From the NCBI GenBank assembly GCA_964516815.1, contig CAZEXK010000003.1:1-64000 (forward strand): a DNA stretch of 64,000 bases, written 5' to 3'. Positions 1 through 8,429 of this stretch are shown here, in pieces; within the stretch, counting starts at the first letter, position 1; every line of letters starts with the position of its first letter. A program made the position numbers and the translations under genes. The DNA comes from CAIJNA01 sp964516815. GTDB lineage: Bacteria; Campylobacterota; Campylobacteria; Campylobacterales; Arcobacteraceae. The notes beneath the pieces were generated by a model. The model ran no database searches and had not been told where the DNA came from. It was given only the letters and a program-made list of their open reading frames with translations.

Positions 1-1178
1 CTATCAACAATTAATTTATCAGCTTCACTTAATTCATCCATACCTAAAATTGCGATAATGTCTTGTAAATCTTTATATTTTTGTAATAATGATTGTACAG
101 CTCTTGCAGTTTTATAATGTTCTTCCCCTAATACATCAATAGATAAGATTCTTGATGTTGAGTCTAATGGATCAACTGCTGGATAAATACCTTTTTCTGC
201 AATTTTTCTGTTTAATACAGTAGTTGCATCAAGGTGAGCAAACACTGATGCTGGAGCTGGATCTGTTAAATCATCTGCAGGTACATATACAGCTTGAACT
301 GAAGTAATTGATCCTTTTTTAGTAGAGGTAATTCTTTCTTGTAATGCACCCATTTCTCTTGCTAATGTAGGCTGATAACCAACTGCTGATGGAATTCTTC
401 CTAACAATGCTGACATTTCTGAACCTGATTGTGCAAATCTAAATATATTATCAATAAACATTAATACATCAAGACCTTTTACATCTCTAAAATATTCAGC
501 CATTGTAAGACCAGTTAATGCAATTCTATTTCTAGCACCTGGTGGTTCGCTCATTTGACCATAACATAAAGCAACTTTGTCCAATACATTTGAATCTTTC
601 ATTTCAAAGTATAAATCATTTCCTTCTCTTGTTCTTTCACCAACACCAGCAAATACTGAATAACCATCATGTTTAAAAGCAACATTATGAATTAGTTCCA
701 TAATAATTACTGTTTTACCAACACCAGCACCACCAAATAATCCAACTTTTCCACCTTTTGAATAAGGAGCTAATAAGTCTACAACTTTAATTCCTGTTTC
801 AAACATTTCAGATGATGTAGCTTGTTCTTCAAATGCAGGTGCATCTCTATGTATTGACCATTTTTCAACATCAGCACTTAAAGGTTCTCCTTCATCAACT
901 GGTTCTCCAATTACATTAAAGATTCTACCAAGAACTTCTTCTCCAACAGGAACTTGAATAGGTCCTCCTGTAGCAACACATTCGTGACCTCTTGTCAATC
1001 CCTCAGTCATGTCCATTGCAATTGTTCTTACTCTACTGTCACCAATATGTGCAGCAACTTCTAGTACTAGTCTTTCTTTTGTACCAGGTACCTCAATAGC
1101 ATCATTGATTGCTGGAAGATATCCATCAAATTCAACATCAACAACTGGTCCCATTATTTGAATAATTTTACCGTTCAT
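1..1178 (-). CDS. atpD: F1 ATP synthase subunit beta (partial, C-terminus outside window)
   Basis: Catalytic beta subunit of the F1 sector, which makes ATP at the membrane-bound F1Fo complex. The reading frame starts at the ATG complement at 1176-1178 (MNGKIIQIMGPVVDVEF) and stays open to the window edge, giving about 392 of the usual 460-470 residues. The Walker A loop GGAGVGKT lies at residues 149-156, followed by the family signature GERTREGNDLY and the Walker B region LMFIDNIFRFAQ. It is the most downstream gene of the atp operon seen here, 16 bases after atpG. atpC is expected next but is outside the window. Identity is certain; only the C-terminal helical domain is not visible. Confidence 0.98.
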   Translation of the reverse strand, partial: MNGKIIQIMGPVVDVEFDGYLPAINDAIEVPGTKERLVLEVAAHIGDSRVRTIAMDMTEGLTRGHECVATGGPIQVPVGEEVLGRIFNVIGEPVDEGEPLSADVEKWSIHRDAPAFEEQATSSEMFETGIKVVDLLAPYSKGGKVGLFGGAGVGKTVIIMELIHNVAFKHDGYSVFAGVGERTREGNDLYFEMKDSNVLDKVALCYGQMSEPPGARNRIALTGLTMAEYFRDVKGLDVLMFIDNIFRFAQSGSEMSALLGRIPSAVGYQPTLAREMGALQERITSTKKGSITSVQAVYVPADDLTDPAPASVFAHLDATTVLNRKIAEKGIYPAVDPLDSTSRILSIDVLGEEHYKTARAVQSLLQKYKDLQDIIAILGMDELSEADKLIVD

Positions 1179-1194
1179 TTTATCTAACCCTTTT

Positions 1195-2082
1195 TTATTT
1201 CATAGATTCAACACCAGAGATAATTTCAATTAACTCTGTTGTAATAGCAGCTTGTCTAGCCTTGTTAAATTCAACTGTAAGTGAATCAACTTTTTCATTA
1301 GCATTCTTTGTAGCAGAATCCATAGATTGCATTCTTGCACTATGTTCAGCACTCAATGAATCAATAAGCGAATAATACATAGAAAATTCTACAAACTTAT
1401 TAGCTAAGTTATTTAAAATTTCATCTTCATTATCTTCAGGTTCAATATCAATTGGATTACCTGAATTTTCACTATTATTTTCAATACTAATTGGTAATAA
1501 AGTATTTATTTTTTGCTCTTGTGTTAACATATTTACAAAACCGTTATGCACTAAAACAACTTTATCTGTAATTTCATTATTAAAATCTTCAAAAACTGAT
1601 GAAATAAATTCACTCGCTTTTTCATAAGTTGGAGCAGCACTTAGTCCAATTTCTTTATTTAATAATTCAATTTCTTGAAAAGTAAAATAATCTACACCTT
1701 TTCTTCCAACAGCTCTAAGTCTAACTTTTATACCATTGTTAATATAATCTTCTCTTAATTTTCTTACAGCTTTAATTGTTGCCATATTAAAACCACCGCA
1801 AAGTCCTTTGTCAGCAGTTACGAAAACTAAATCTACAGTTTTTATATCATTTATTGTTCTAAAAGCTCTACTTAAATCAGCATTATTTCCATGCACAGAA
1901 GAAACTTTTAGTGCAATTTCTTGAAGAACTTCAGTTATTTTTACTGAATAAGCTTTAGTTTTTTCAGCTAAAACTTGTGCTCTTCTTAATTTTGCTGACG
2001 ACACAAGCTTCATAGCTTTAGTCGTCTTAGCTGTTCCTTTTACACTTTTGATTTGTCTTGCAATATCTTTTAAGTTTGCCAT
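1195..2082 (-). CDS. atpG: F1 ATP synthase subunit gamma
   Basis: Central rotor shaft of F1, 295 residues, the usual size. The N-terminus MANLKDIARQIKSVKGTAKTTKAM and the C-terminal segment ending near RQAAITTELIEIISGVESMK are the two conserved coiled-coil helices that form the shaft. The central Rossmann-like part contains the DKGLCGGFN signature around residue 91-99. It lies 12 bases downstream of atpA and 16 bases upstream of atpD, so it is co-transcribed with them. An acidic, asparagine-rich insertion lies near residues 203-225; insertions here vary between species. Confidence 0.98.
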   Translation of the reverse strand: MANLKDIARQIKSVKGTAKTTKAMKLVSSAKLRRAQVLAEKTKAYSVKITEVLQEIALKVSSVHGNNADLSRAFRTINDIKTVDLVFVTADKGLCGGFNMATIKAVRKLREDYINNGIKVRLRAVGRKGVDYFTFQEIELLNKEIGLSAAPTYEKASEFISSVFEDFNNEITDKVVLVHNGFVNMLTQEQKINTLLPISIENNSENSGNPIDIEPEDNEDEILNNLANKFVEFSMYYSLIDSLSAEHSARMQSMDSATKNANEKVDSLTVEFNKARQAAITTELIEIISGVESMK

Positions 2083-2094
2083 TTAATTCAATCC

Positions 2095-3612
2095 TTAGTT
2101 TGCTTTAAAAATAGTTTTAAACTCTTCAATAGCAGCTTCTAGAGATGACTGAATTACATCATCAACTTTATTTTTAGATTTAATACCTTCTAATATAGCT
2201 GAATGTTTAGATTCTAAAAACTCATGGAATTCATTTTCAAATTTCACTATATCACTAACTTCAATATCATCAAGGAAGCCATTAACACCTGCATATAAAA
2301 TAGTCACTTGTTTTTCCATTACTAATGGAGAAGATACGCCTTGTTTTAATAGTTCAACCATTCGTTGACCTCTTTCAAGTTGCGCTCTTGTTGAAGCATC
2401 TAAATCAGAAGCAAATTGAGCAAAAGATTCTAACTCTCTAAATTGAGCCAGATCTAGTTTTAATGTACCTGCTACTTGTTTAGTTGCTTTAACTTGTGCA
2501 GCTCCACCAACTCTAGATACTGATAAACCAACATTAATTGCTGGTCTAATACCTGAATTAAATAAATCAGTTTCTAGAAAAATTTGCCCATCAGTAATTG
2601 ATATAACATTTGTTGGAATATATGCAGCAACATCACCAGCTTGTGTTTCAATAATTGGTAAAGCAGTCATAGAACCAGAACCATTCTCATCAGATAACTT
2701 TGCAGCTCTTTCTAATAATCTTGAATGAAGATAAAACACATCACCAGGATATGCTTCACGACCCGGAGGACGTCTAAGTAATAATGACATTTCTCTATAT
2801 GCAACAGCATGTTTAGATAAATCATCATATACTATTAAAGCATGTTGACCATTATCTCGATAATATTCAGCAATAGTAACACCAGTATATGGAGCTAAAA
2901 ATTGTAAAGCAGACGATTCTGATGCACTTGCTACAACAATAGTTGTATAAGACATAGCTCCAGCTGCTTCTAATGTATTAACAATATTAGCAACAGTAGA
3001 AGCTTTTTGACCAATTGCAACATAAATACATTTTACATCTTGGTCTTTTTGATTTATTATTGCATCAATAGCAACTGAAGTTTTCCCAGTTTGTCTATCT
3101 CCAATAATAAGTTCTCTTTGACCTCTACCAATTGGAACTAATGCATCAATAGCTTTAATTCCAGTTGATAATGGTTCATGAACAGATTTTCTAGCCATAA
3201 TTCCAGGTGCTTTTTCTTCAACAAGCTTTTTCTCATCAGCTTGAATTTCACCTTTACCATCAATAGCTTCACCAAGAGCATTTACAACTCTTCCTAATGA
3301 ACCTGTTCCTACTGGAACTTCAAGAAGTTCACCTAATCTTTTACAAGACGTACCTTCTCTTAGACCTTCACTAGAACCTAATATAACAATACCGACAGAA
3401 GATTCTTCTAAGTTAGAAGTTAATCCTCTAGCACCATTTTCAAATTCAACTATTTCTCCAGCCATAACATTGTTAAGACCATGAACCTTTGCAATTCCAT
3501 CAGCAAAAGATATTATCTTTCCTGTTTCATTAATATCAACATTTAATTCAAAATTATCAATTCTTTCTTTAATTATAGAACTAATTTCATCTGCTTGAAT
3601 TTTTGTACTCAT
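2095..3612 (-). CDS. atpA: F1 ATP synthase subunit alpha
   Basis: Non-catalytic nucleotide-binding subunit of F1, full length at 505 residues. The Walker A loop GDRQTGKT is at residues 171-178, and the alpha/beta signature PAINVGLSVSRVGGAAQ lies in the C-terminal half. The N-terminal beta barrel contains VNALGEAIDGKG. It sits between atpH (19 bases upstream) and atpG (12 bases downstream) in one operon on the minus strand. A purine-rich GGAGAAG ribosome binding site precedes the ATG. Nothing unusual was seen. Confidence 0.98.
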   Translation of the reverse strand: MSTKIQADEISSIIKERIDNFELNVDINETGKIISFADGIAKVHGLNNVMAGEIVEFENGARGLTSNLEESSVGIVILGSSEGLREGTSCKRLGELLEVPVGTGSLGRVVNALGEAIDGKGEIQADEKKLVEEKAPGIMARKSVHEPLSTGIKAIDALVPIGRGQRELIIGDRQTGKTSVAIDAIINQKDQDVKCIYVAIGQKASTVANIVNTLEAAGAMSYTTIVVASASESSALQFLAPYTGVTIAEYYRDNGQHALIVYDDLSKHAVAYREMSLLLRRPPGREAYPGDVFYLHSRLLERAAKLSDENGSGSMTALPIIETQAGDVAAYIPTNVISITDGQIFLETDLFNSGIRPAINVGLSVSRVGGAAQVKATKQVAGTLKLDLAQFRELESFAQFASDLDASTRAQLERGQRMVELLKQGVSSPLVMEKQVTILYAGVNGFLDDIEVSDIVKFENEFHEFLESKHSAILEGIKSKNKVDDVIQSSLEAAIEEFKTIFKAN

Positions 3613-3631
3613 CCAACTTCTCCTTTTTTTT

Positions 3632-4162
3632 CTAAACTGCTTTTAAAATATGATTAATCATTTGAGATCTAAACATATTTTTTGCAAAACTAATTTCAAC
3701 ACCTAAACCATCTATATCAACTTTAATTCCATCATAATCACATACATCATTAATCAATTCCAATTCAATATTAAACTTTTTAGCAAAGTTATTTTGAATA
3801 TTAGAAATATATTCATCACTCAAACTTTCATTTGAGTATATTACTCCAGTGTAGTTATTTGTTAAAATAGATACTTCTTTATTTAATTCCAAAGAAATAT
3901 CATTAATAATATTTAGCCTTTTATTTTGAGCTAATAATTTAATCAAATTTAATAAGTTTTCATCAATATTATCTATAAAAGAATGTATTAATTCAACTTT
4001 TTTATCTGAAGTAATTTCTATAGAGGAAATTATGTTCTTAAACTTTTCATTCTTATATGCTGATGCAATTATTTTTAATTGATCATTTACAGCAGCTAAC
4101 TTTTTGGAATCATTACCAATAAGTAAAGCTTTTACATATTTTTTTGCTATTAGGATACTCAT
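3632..4162 (-). CDS. atpH: F1 ATP synthase subunit delta
   Basis: Peripheral stalk subunit linking the b/b' dimer to the top of F1, 176 residues. The protein is poorly conserved, as usual for OSCP/delta. An all-helical N-terminal domain starts IAKKYVKALL, and the C-terminal stretch IKVDIDGLGVEISFAKNMFRSQM matches the family's ending. Its start overlaps the last base of atpF, which suggests translational coupling, and it lies between atpF and atpA as in other Campylobacterota. Assignment rests on this context together with the C-terminal pattern. Confidence 0.93.
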   Translation of the reverse strand: MSILIAKKYVKALLIGNDSKKLAAVNDQLKIIASAYKNEKFKNIISSIEITSDKKVELIHSFIDNIDENLLNLIKLLAQNKRLNIINDISLELNKEVSILTNNYTGVIYSNESLSDEYISNIQNNFAKKFNIELELINDVCDYDGIKVDIDGLGVEISFAKNMFRSQMINHILKAV

Positions 4163-4677
4163 TATGAAACCTTCTTTAGAACGATATTTACCAAGTCATC
4201 TTGAGTTATTCTAATATTATTTTCACTTAATACTTCACTTAATACTTCATTTACTACAATTTCTTTTGATTTTTTTGTTTCAATTGATAATTTATCATCA
4301 TAACTTTTTGATAAAGATTCTATTTCATCATCATAAGTTTTTTTAATTTTTTGCTTTATTGAATTTACATCATTTTGCGCTTGACTAACTAATTTACTTG
4401 CAATGATTTTTGATTCTTCCAAATTTAAATTTGCTTCATCAATTTTATTTTTTGATTCTTCAAGTGTATTTTGAACTTCATCCAACTCATTTTGAATTGA
4501 TTTTGTTCTATCACTAAGAAAAGTTTTTAATTTTTCAGCAAGTAAGTAATATAAAATTCCAGCAAATATTACAAAGTTAAAAACCCTTTGTTTTATATCT
4601 GTTTCAACAGTATCGCTAGCTAACAGTGTCAATGGTGTCAATGCTATAATTATAAATAAAATTTTTCTCATATTCAT
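4162..4677 (-). CDS. atpF: Fo ATP synthase subunit b
   Basis: Membrane-anchored stator subunit, 171 residues. A signal-like N-terminus is followed by a transmembrane helix around residues 33-50 (VFNFVIFAGILYYLLAEKL), then a long charged coiled coil with repeated Glu/Lys that reaches up the side of F1. The order b', b, delta, alpha, gamma, beta is the arrangement known from Campylobacterota. There are 5 bases between atpF' and this gene, and it overlaps atpH by one base. Confidence 0.95.
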   Translation of the reverse strand: MNMRKILFIIIALTPLTLLASDTVETDIKQRVFNFVIFAGILYYLLAEKLKTFLSDRTKSIQNELDEVQNTLEESKNKIDEANLNLEESKIIASKLVSQAQNDVNSIKQKIKKTYDDEIESLSKSYDDKLSIETKKSKEIVVNEVLSEVLSENNIRITQDDLVNIVLKKVS

Positions 4678-4682
4678 CCTAC

Positions 4683-5105
4683 TTATATTGATTTTAATTT
4701 ATTAGACAATTGCTCTTTAAACTCTGGCAGTTGATCTAATAATGATAATTTTAAAGATTGAGTTTGAGAATTTAAATCAGATAAAAAAATATTATATTTT
4801 TCATCCAATTCAGTTTTAAACTCATTAACCTTTGACTCACCTGATGCTTTAGCATCATTTTGTGCATTTTGACGAATTGAAGAAGCCTCTATTTTTGCTT
4901 TAGAAATGATACTAGATGCATTATTATATATATCATCTACATTTGATGTATTACTTTGCGCAGCTTTTAAATCATCTTTTATTGATAAAGAACGCTCATC
5001 CATATGTTTTAAAAGTGGAGTATAAAGACAAGAATTTAATCTTGCTAATACAAGTAAAAATATGATAGCTGAACTAAATAGCAATATTGGACTTATGTCT
5101 AACAT
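4683..5105 (-). CDS. atpF': Fo ATP synthase subunit b'
   Basis: Second b-type stator subunit, 140 residues. It has an N-terminal transmembrane helix (ISPILLFSSAIIFLLVLARL, residues 4-23) and then a coiled coil (roughly 40-130). It carries the typical b' segment YTPLLKHMDERSLSIKDDL just after the membrane. It is the first gene of the atp transcription unit. The 113-base gap to parB contains a TACAAT -10 box about 70 bases upstream of the start. Confidence 0.95.
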   Translation of the reverse strand: MLDISPILLFSSAIIFLLVLARLNSCLYTPLLKHMDERSLSIKDDLKAAQSNTSNVDDIYNNASSIISKAKIEASSIRQNAQNDAKASGESKVNEFKTELDEKYNIFLSDLNSQTQSLKLSLLDQLPEFKEQLSNKLKSI

Positions 5106-5173
5106 TTATTTCTCCATATTAATTTTTTTGTTTATAATTCTAAGATATAGGTATGCCTAGATAAACTTGTGAG

Positions 5174-5179
5174 ATTGTA
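5174..5179 (-). promoter_or_regulatory. -10 box of the atp operon promoter
   Basis: TACAAT on the minus strand, preceded by the extended context TTAGA, in the 113-base gap between parB and atpF'. It is the best -10 match there and would give a leader of about 60 bases. No -35 box is visible, which is usual for sigma-70 promoters of this phylum. A second possible start, TTATAA, lies closer to the gene. Read-through from parB cannot be excluded. Confidence 0.45.
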
Positions 5180-5218
5180 TCTAAATTATCATTTATTTTA
5201 GATTAATTACTGCTATAA

Positions 5219-6091
5219 TTATTTAAAGAGTTGTATGATTTTATCGATATCTTCTTGAGAGTTAATTGATATATTAAAATTCTTGCTTGTAATTTTAATT
5301 TTTAGATTTTTTTCTTTTATTTTATTAGCTAATAAAGTTAAATTTTTAAGATCTAATTTTTCATCATCAGTGTTATTATCTTTCTTATTTACTTGTTTGT
5401 CTTTATTATCTTTTAATGTATTTATAAGATTAACTGTATCTGCTACACTTAATTTTTGTCCAACAACAGAGTCTAAGACTTTTTTTTGCTTTTGCTCATC
5501 AAGTGAAATTACTAATTTTGCATGACCTAATGTAATTTTTTCAGCTGAAAGTATATCTTGTGCATATTGACTTAAGTTTAGTAATCTTAATATATTTGAA
5601 ATAGATGATCTGCTTTTTTGTAACATGCTTGCTAATTCTTCATGAGTAATATCATGTTCATCTACAAGAGATTTATAAGAATAAGCTAATTCTAATGAAT
5701 TTAAATCATCTCTATGTATATTTTCAATTAGGGCATACTCTCTTAATTTTTTATCTTCAATATCAATTATAATTGCTTTTATAGTTTTAAATGAAGCAAG
5801 CTTAGAAGCTCTTAATCTTCTCTCTCCAGCTATTAAAATATAATTATTATTTTTTTTACTAACAACTATTGGTTGTAATATACCATGTTGAAGTATTGAT
5901 TTTGATAATTCTTTAAGTTTTATTTCATCAAAAACTTTTCTTGGTTGATAAGGGTTGACTTGAATTTTTTCAATATCTAATTCATTAACTAAATCATTTT
6001 GTGAGTCATGTGTTAAGTTATCTTCGTATGCTGATTGAACTTCACCTAAAAGCTCACCTAATCCTCTTCCTAATGCCATATTATTCTCCAC
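5219..6091 (-). CDS. parB: ParB chromosome partitioning protein
   Basis: Centromere (parS) binding protein of the chromosome segregation system, 290 residues. The N-terminus ALGRGLGELLG is typical. The ParB/Srx nuclease-like domain spans about 36-125 with QVNPYQPRKVFDE, the CTP-binding motif GERRLRASK (about residues 90-98) and ENIHRDDLNSLE. A helix-turn-helix region follows (SRSSISNILRLLNLS, about 160-175). The C-terminal dimerisation part is lysine-rich. It lies 3 bases downstream of parA. Confidence 0.97.
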   Translation of the reverse strand: MENNMALGRGLGELLGEVQSAYEDNLTHDSQNDLVNELDIEKIQVNPYQPRKVFDEIKLKELSKSILQHGILQPIVVSKKNNNYILIAGERRLRASKLASFKTIKAIIIDIEDKKLREYALIENIHRDDLNSLELAYSYKSLVDEHDITHEELASMLQKSRSSISNILRLLNLSQYAQDILSAEKITLGHAKLVISLDEQKQKKVLDSVVGQKLSVADTVNLINTLKDNKDKQVNKKDNNTDDEKLDLKNLTLLANKIKEKNLKIKITSKNFNISINSQEDIDKIIQLFK

Positions 6092-6094
6092 TCA

Positions 6095-6871
6095 TTATGA
6101 TAGTATTGATGTTGCTAAATTATTATATGCCTTTGTACCTGATGCAGCTGGGTCATATAACATGATTGGTTTTCCAAAACTTGGACTTTCCGCTAACTTA
6201 ATATTTCGAGGTATCACTATATATGAATTTTTTTCATTTTTAAATAATTTTGATTCAAAATGTTTTGCTAAATCAGCAAACACTTGTTTTGCAAGATTAT
6301 TTTGACCGCTATACATTGTTGGTAAAAAACCTTTTATTTCCAATCCTCTATTAATAGTTTGCTTAACTAATTTGATAGTATTTAATAATTGTGCTAATCC
6401 TTCAAGTGCAAAAAACTCACACTGTATTGGTATTATTACAGAGTTTGATGCACTTAAAGTATTTATAGTAATAGGTCCTAACGCTGGAGGCGAGTCTATT
6501 ATTATATAATCATAATCATCTTTTACTTCATCAATATTTCTTTTTAATACAAGCTCTCTATCTTCTTTATTTTTATAAAATTCTTTTTCTATTCCCACTA
6601 GTCCAATATTCGATGGTGCTAATTTTAATGTATCGATATCTGTGCTTAAGATAATGTCTTCTAATTGCTTTGTACCTAGCATCACATGGTAAATGTTATA
6701 TTCATATGTATCTCTATGATAACCCAACGATGTAGTTGCATTGGCTTGTGGATCAGCATCAACTAGTAAAACATTTTTACCTTTTAAAGCCAATGCAGCG
6801 CTTAAATTAACAGCGGTAGTTGTTTTACCAACTCCACCTTTTTGGTTTGCAATTGCAATTATTTCTGTCAT
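6095..6871 (-). CDS. parA: ParA chromosome partitioning ATPase
   Basis: Deviant Walker-A ATPase (258 residues) that positions ParB-bound origins. The P-loop KGGVGKTTTAVNLS begins at residue 11 with the signature lysine, and the Walker B-like DYIIIDSPPALGPITINTL lies about residues 121-139. It overlaps the 3' end of birA by 4 bases and is followed at 3 bases by parB. birA-parA-parB-atp is a common order in Campylobacterota. Confidence 0.98.
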   Translation of the reverse strand: MTEIIAIANQKGGVGKTTTAVNLSAALALKGKNVLLVDADPQANATTSLGYHRDTYEYNIYHVMLGTKQLEDIILSTDIDTLKLAPSNIGLVGIEKEFYKNKEDRELVLKRNIDEVKDDYDYIIIDSPPALGPITINTLSASNSVIIPIQCEFFALEGLAQLLNTIKLVKQTINRGLEIKGFLPTMYSGQNNLAKQVFADLAKHFESKLFKNEKNSYIVIPRNIKLAESPSFGKPIMLYDPAASGTKAYNNLATSILS

Positions 6872-7506
6872 CTTAAGCTAAATACCTTTTTATAATTTAT
6901 TTGTAAAGAACCATCGTCATTTATAATTACATCATCTAGTGATGTTAACTCATTATTTATATTTGTAAAATACTTTTTATTCTTATAAAATTCTATCTTA
7001 TAATTACTAAATATTTGCTTCCACGATGGATATTTTTCCAAATTAGAAAAATATTTTTTTAGTAAAAATTCACTATTTATTATATCAATATCCAAATATC
7101 CATTAAATGATGTATTACTTTTTAAGTTTATACCAATCCCACATAATAAGTATTCTTGTGTCATATTAGTTATAGTACCACCTATTTTATCATTTTTGAT
7201 ATAAAAATCATTTGGCCATTTTAAAATTGCATTAGATCCTAATTGTTTTAAAGTCATCTTTAAAATATAAGAAAAATATATTGATGCAGATTGTAAAGGT
7301 AAATCTATAGGTAAATATTTTTTTATTATTATAAATGAAAAAAATAAATTACCCTCTTCTCCTATCCATTTATTATTTCTACTAGCAATTCCATTTTCTT
7401 GATTGTTTGAATAAATACATATATTGTCTTTAATTTGATTTTTTAATACATACTCTTTTATATATATATGTGTTGAATCTAACTTTTTAATATATAATAA
7501 TTTCAT
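6868..7506 (-). CDS. birA: Biotin--protein ligase (monofunctional)
   Basis: Attaches biotin to the carboxyl carrier subunit of acetyl-CoA carboxylase, 212 residues. The catalytic loop is a divergent form of the GRGRRGR motif (NGIASRNNKWIGEEGNLFFSF, about 38-58). The biotin site KWPNDFYIKNDKIGG at about 96-110 is canonical. There is no N-terminal helix-turn-helix, so it should not act as the biotin operon repressor. It is the first gene of the birA-parA-parB unit and overlaps parA by 4 bases. In relatives it often follows fmt, but here it is divergent from nadK. Confidence 0.93.
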   Translation of the reverse strand: MKLLYIKKLDSTHIYIKEYVLKNQIKDNICIYSNNQENGIASRNNKWIGEEGNLFFSFIIIKKYLPIDLPLQSASIYFSYILKMTLKQLGSNAILKWPNDFYIKNDKIGGTITNMTQEYLLCGIGINLKSNTSFNGYLDIDIINSEFLLKKYFSNLEKYPSWKQIFSNYKIEFYKNKKYFTNINNELTSLDDVIINDDGSLQINYKKVFSLR

Positions 7507-7548
7507 AAATTATGATAACTAAATTAAGTTTAATTATTATAAATATGA

Positions 7549-7554
7549 TATAAT
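7549..7554 (+). promoter_or_regulatory. -10 box of nadK, leaderless spacing
   Basis: TATAAT ends only five bases before the nadK ATG at 7560, so transcription should begin at or within the start codon. No purine-rich ribosome binding site exists between this box and the ATG, which fits a leaderless mRNA. On the opposite strand the short 53-base gap also holds a TATAAT-like element for birA. Confidence 0.6.
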
Positions 7555-7559
7555 CCACT

Positions 7560-8429
7560 ATGAAATTAAACAATAATATAGAATTATTAAAATCAAAAAA
7601 AATTGCTGGCGTAATCTTAAAGCCAAATGCAAAACATCTATTAAACACATATACAGAAATAAAAAATTTATTTCTAAAATATAAAATAGAAATTTTATTA
7701 GAAAATAACAGTGCAAAAATGTTAGATATAGATGACTCTTATGAATTTAATGATTTATGTTCAAAGAGCGATTTTTTAATTAGCATTGGTGGAGATGGAA
7801 CACTCATTTCAGTTTGCAGAAAAAGCTTCGCTTTTAATAAACCAGTACTTGGAATAAATCTTGGAACATTAGGCTTTCTTACTTCATTACTACCAGATGA
7901 ACTTGAACATTTTTTACAACAATTTATTGAAGATAAATATCAAATAGATGAAAGAATGATGATTAAAGTAAATATAGACTCAAATGAATCTGTAGCATTT
8001 AATGATGTCATTATAAGAGGTAAATCTTTAGCACATATGATTAATCTAAATGCATATGCTGACAATGAAAAATACAATAGCTATTATGGTGACGGATTGA
8101 TTATTTCTACACCCACAGGCTCAACTGCATATAATTTAAGTGCTGGTGGACCTGTAGTATACCCACTAACAGAAGCTTTTATAGTTACGCCAATTTGTGC
8201 TCATTCTTTAACACAAAGGCCATTAGTCTTACCAGCAGATTTTGAACTTGAAATTTGCACTCCTGATAAAGAAGGGGCAATGGTAATAATAGATGGTCAA
8301 GATGCTTATGAAATAAAGCAAAATGAATCTGTAAAAATTGCAATTGCATCAAATAAAGCTAAGTTAATTAGAGTGTTAAATGGAAATTATTTTAAAGTAT
8401 TAGGCGATAAGCTTAATTGGGGGAAGTAG
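7560..8429 (+). CDS. nadK: NAD kinase
   Basis: Phosphorylates NAD to NADP in the cytoplasm, 289 residues. The diphosphate-binding motif GGDGT is at residues 77-81. NLGTLGFLT follows near 101, and the conserved YGDGLIISTPTGSTAYNLSAGGPVV occupies about residues 177-201. The C-terminal domain ends with IIDGQDAYEI. No ribosome binding site precedes the ATG, and a TATAAT box sits five bases upstream. The stop codon abuts the TTG start of recN, so the two are translationally coupled. Confidence 0.97.
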   Translation: MKLNNNIELLKSKKIAGVILKPNAKHLLNTYTEIKNLFLKYKIEILLENNSAKMLDIDDSYEFNDLCSKSDFLISIGGDGTLISVCRKSFAFNKPVLGINLGTLGFLTSLLPDELEHFLQQFIEDKYQIDERMMIKVNIDSNESVAFNDVIIRGKSLAHMINLNAYADNEKYNSYYGDGLIISTPTGSTAYNLSAGGPVVYPLTEAFIVTPICAHSLTQRPLVLPADFELEICTPDKEGAMVIIDGQDAYEIKQNESVKIAIASNKAKLIRVLNGNYFKVLGDKLNWGK

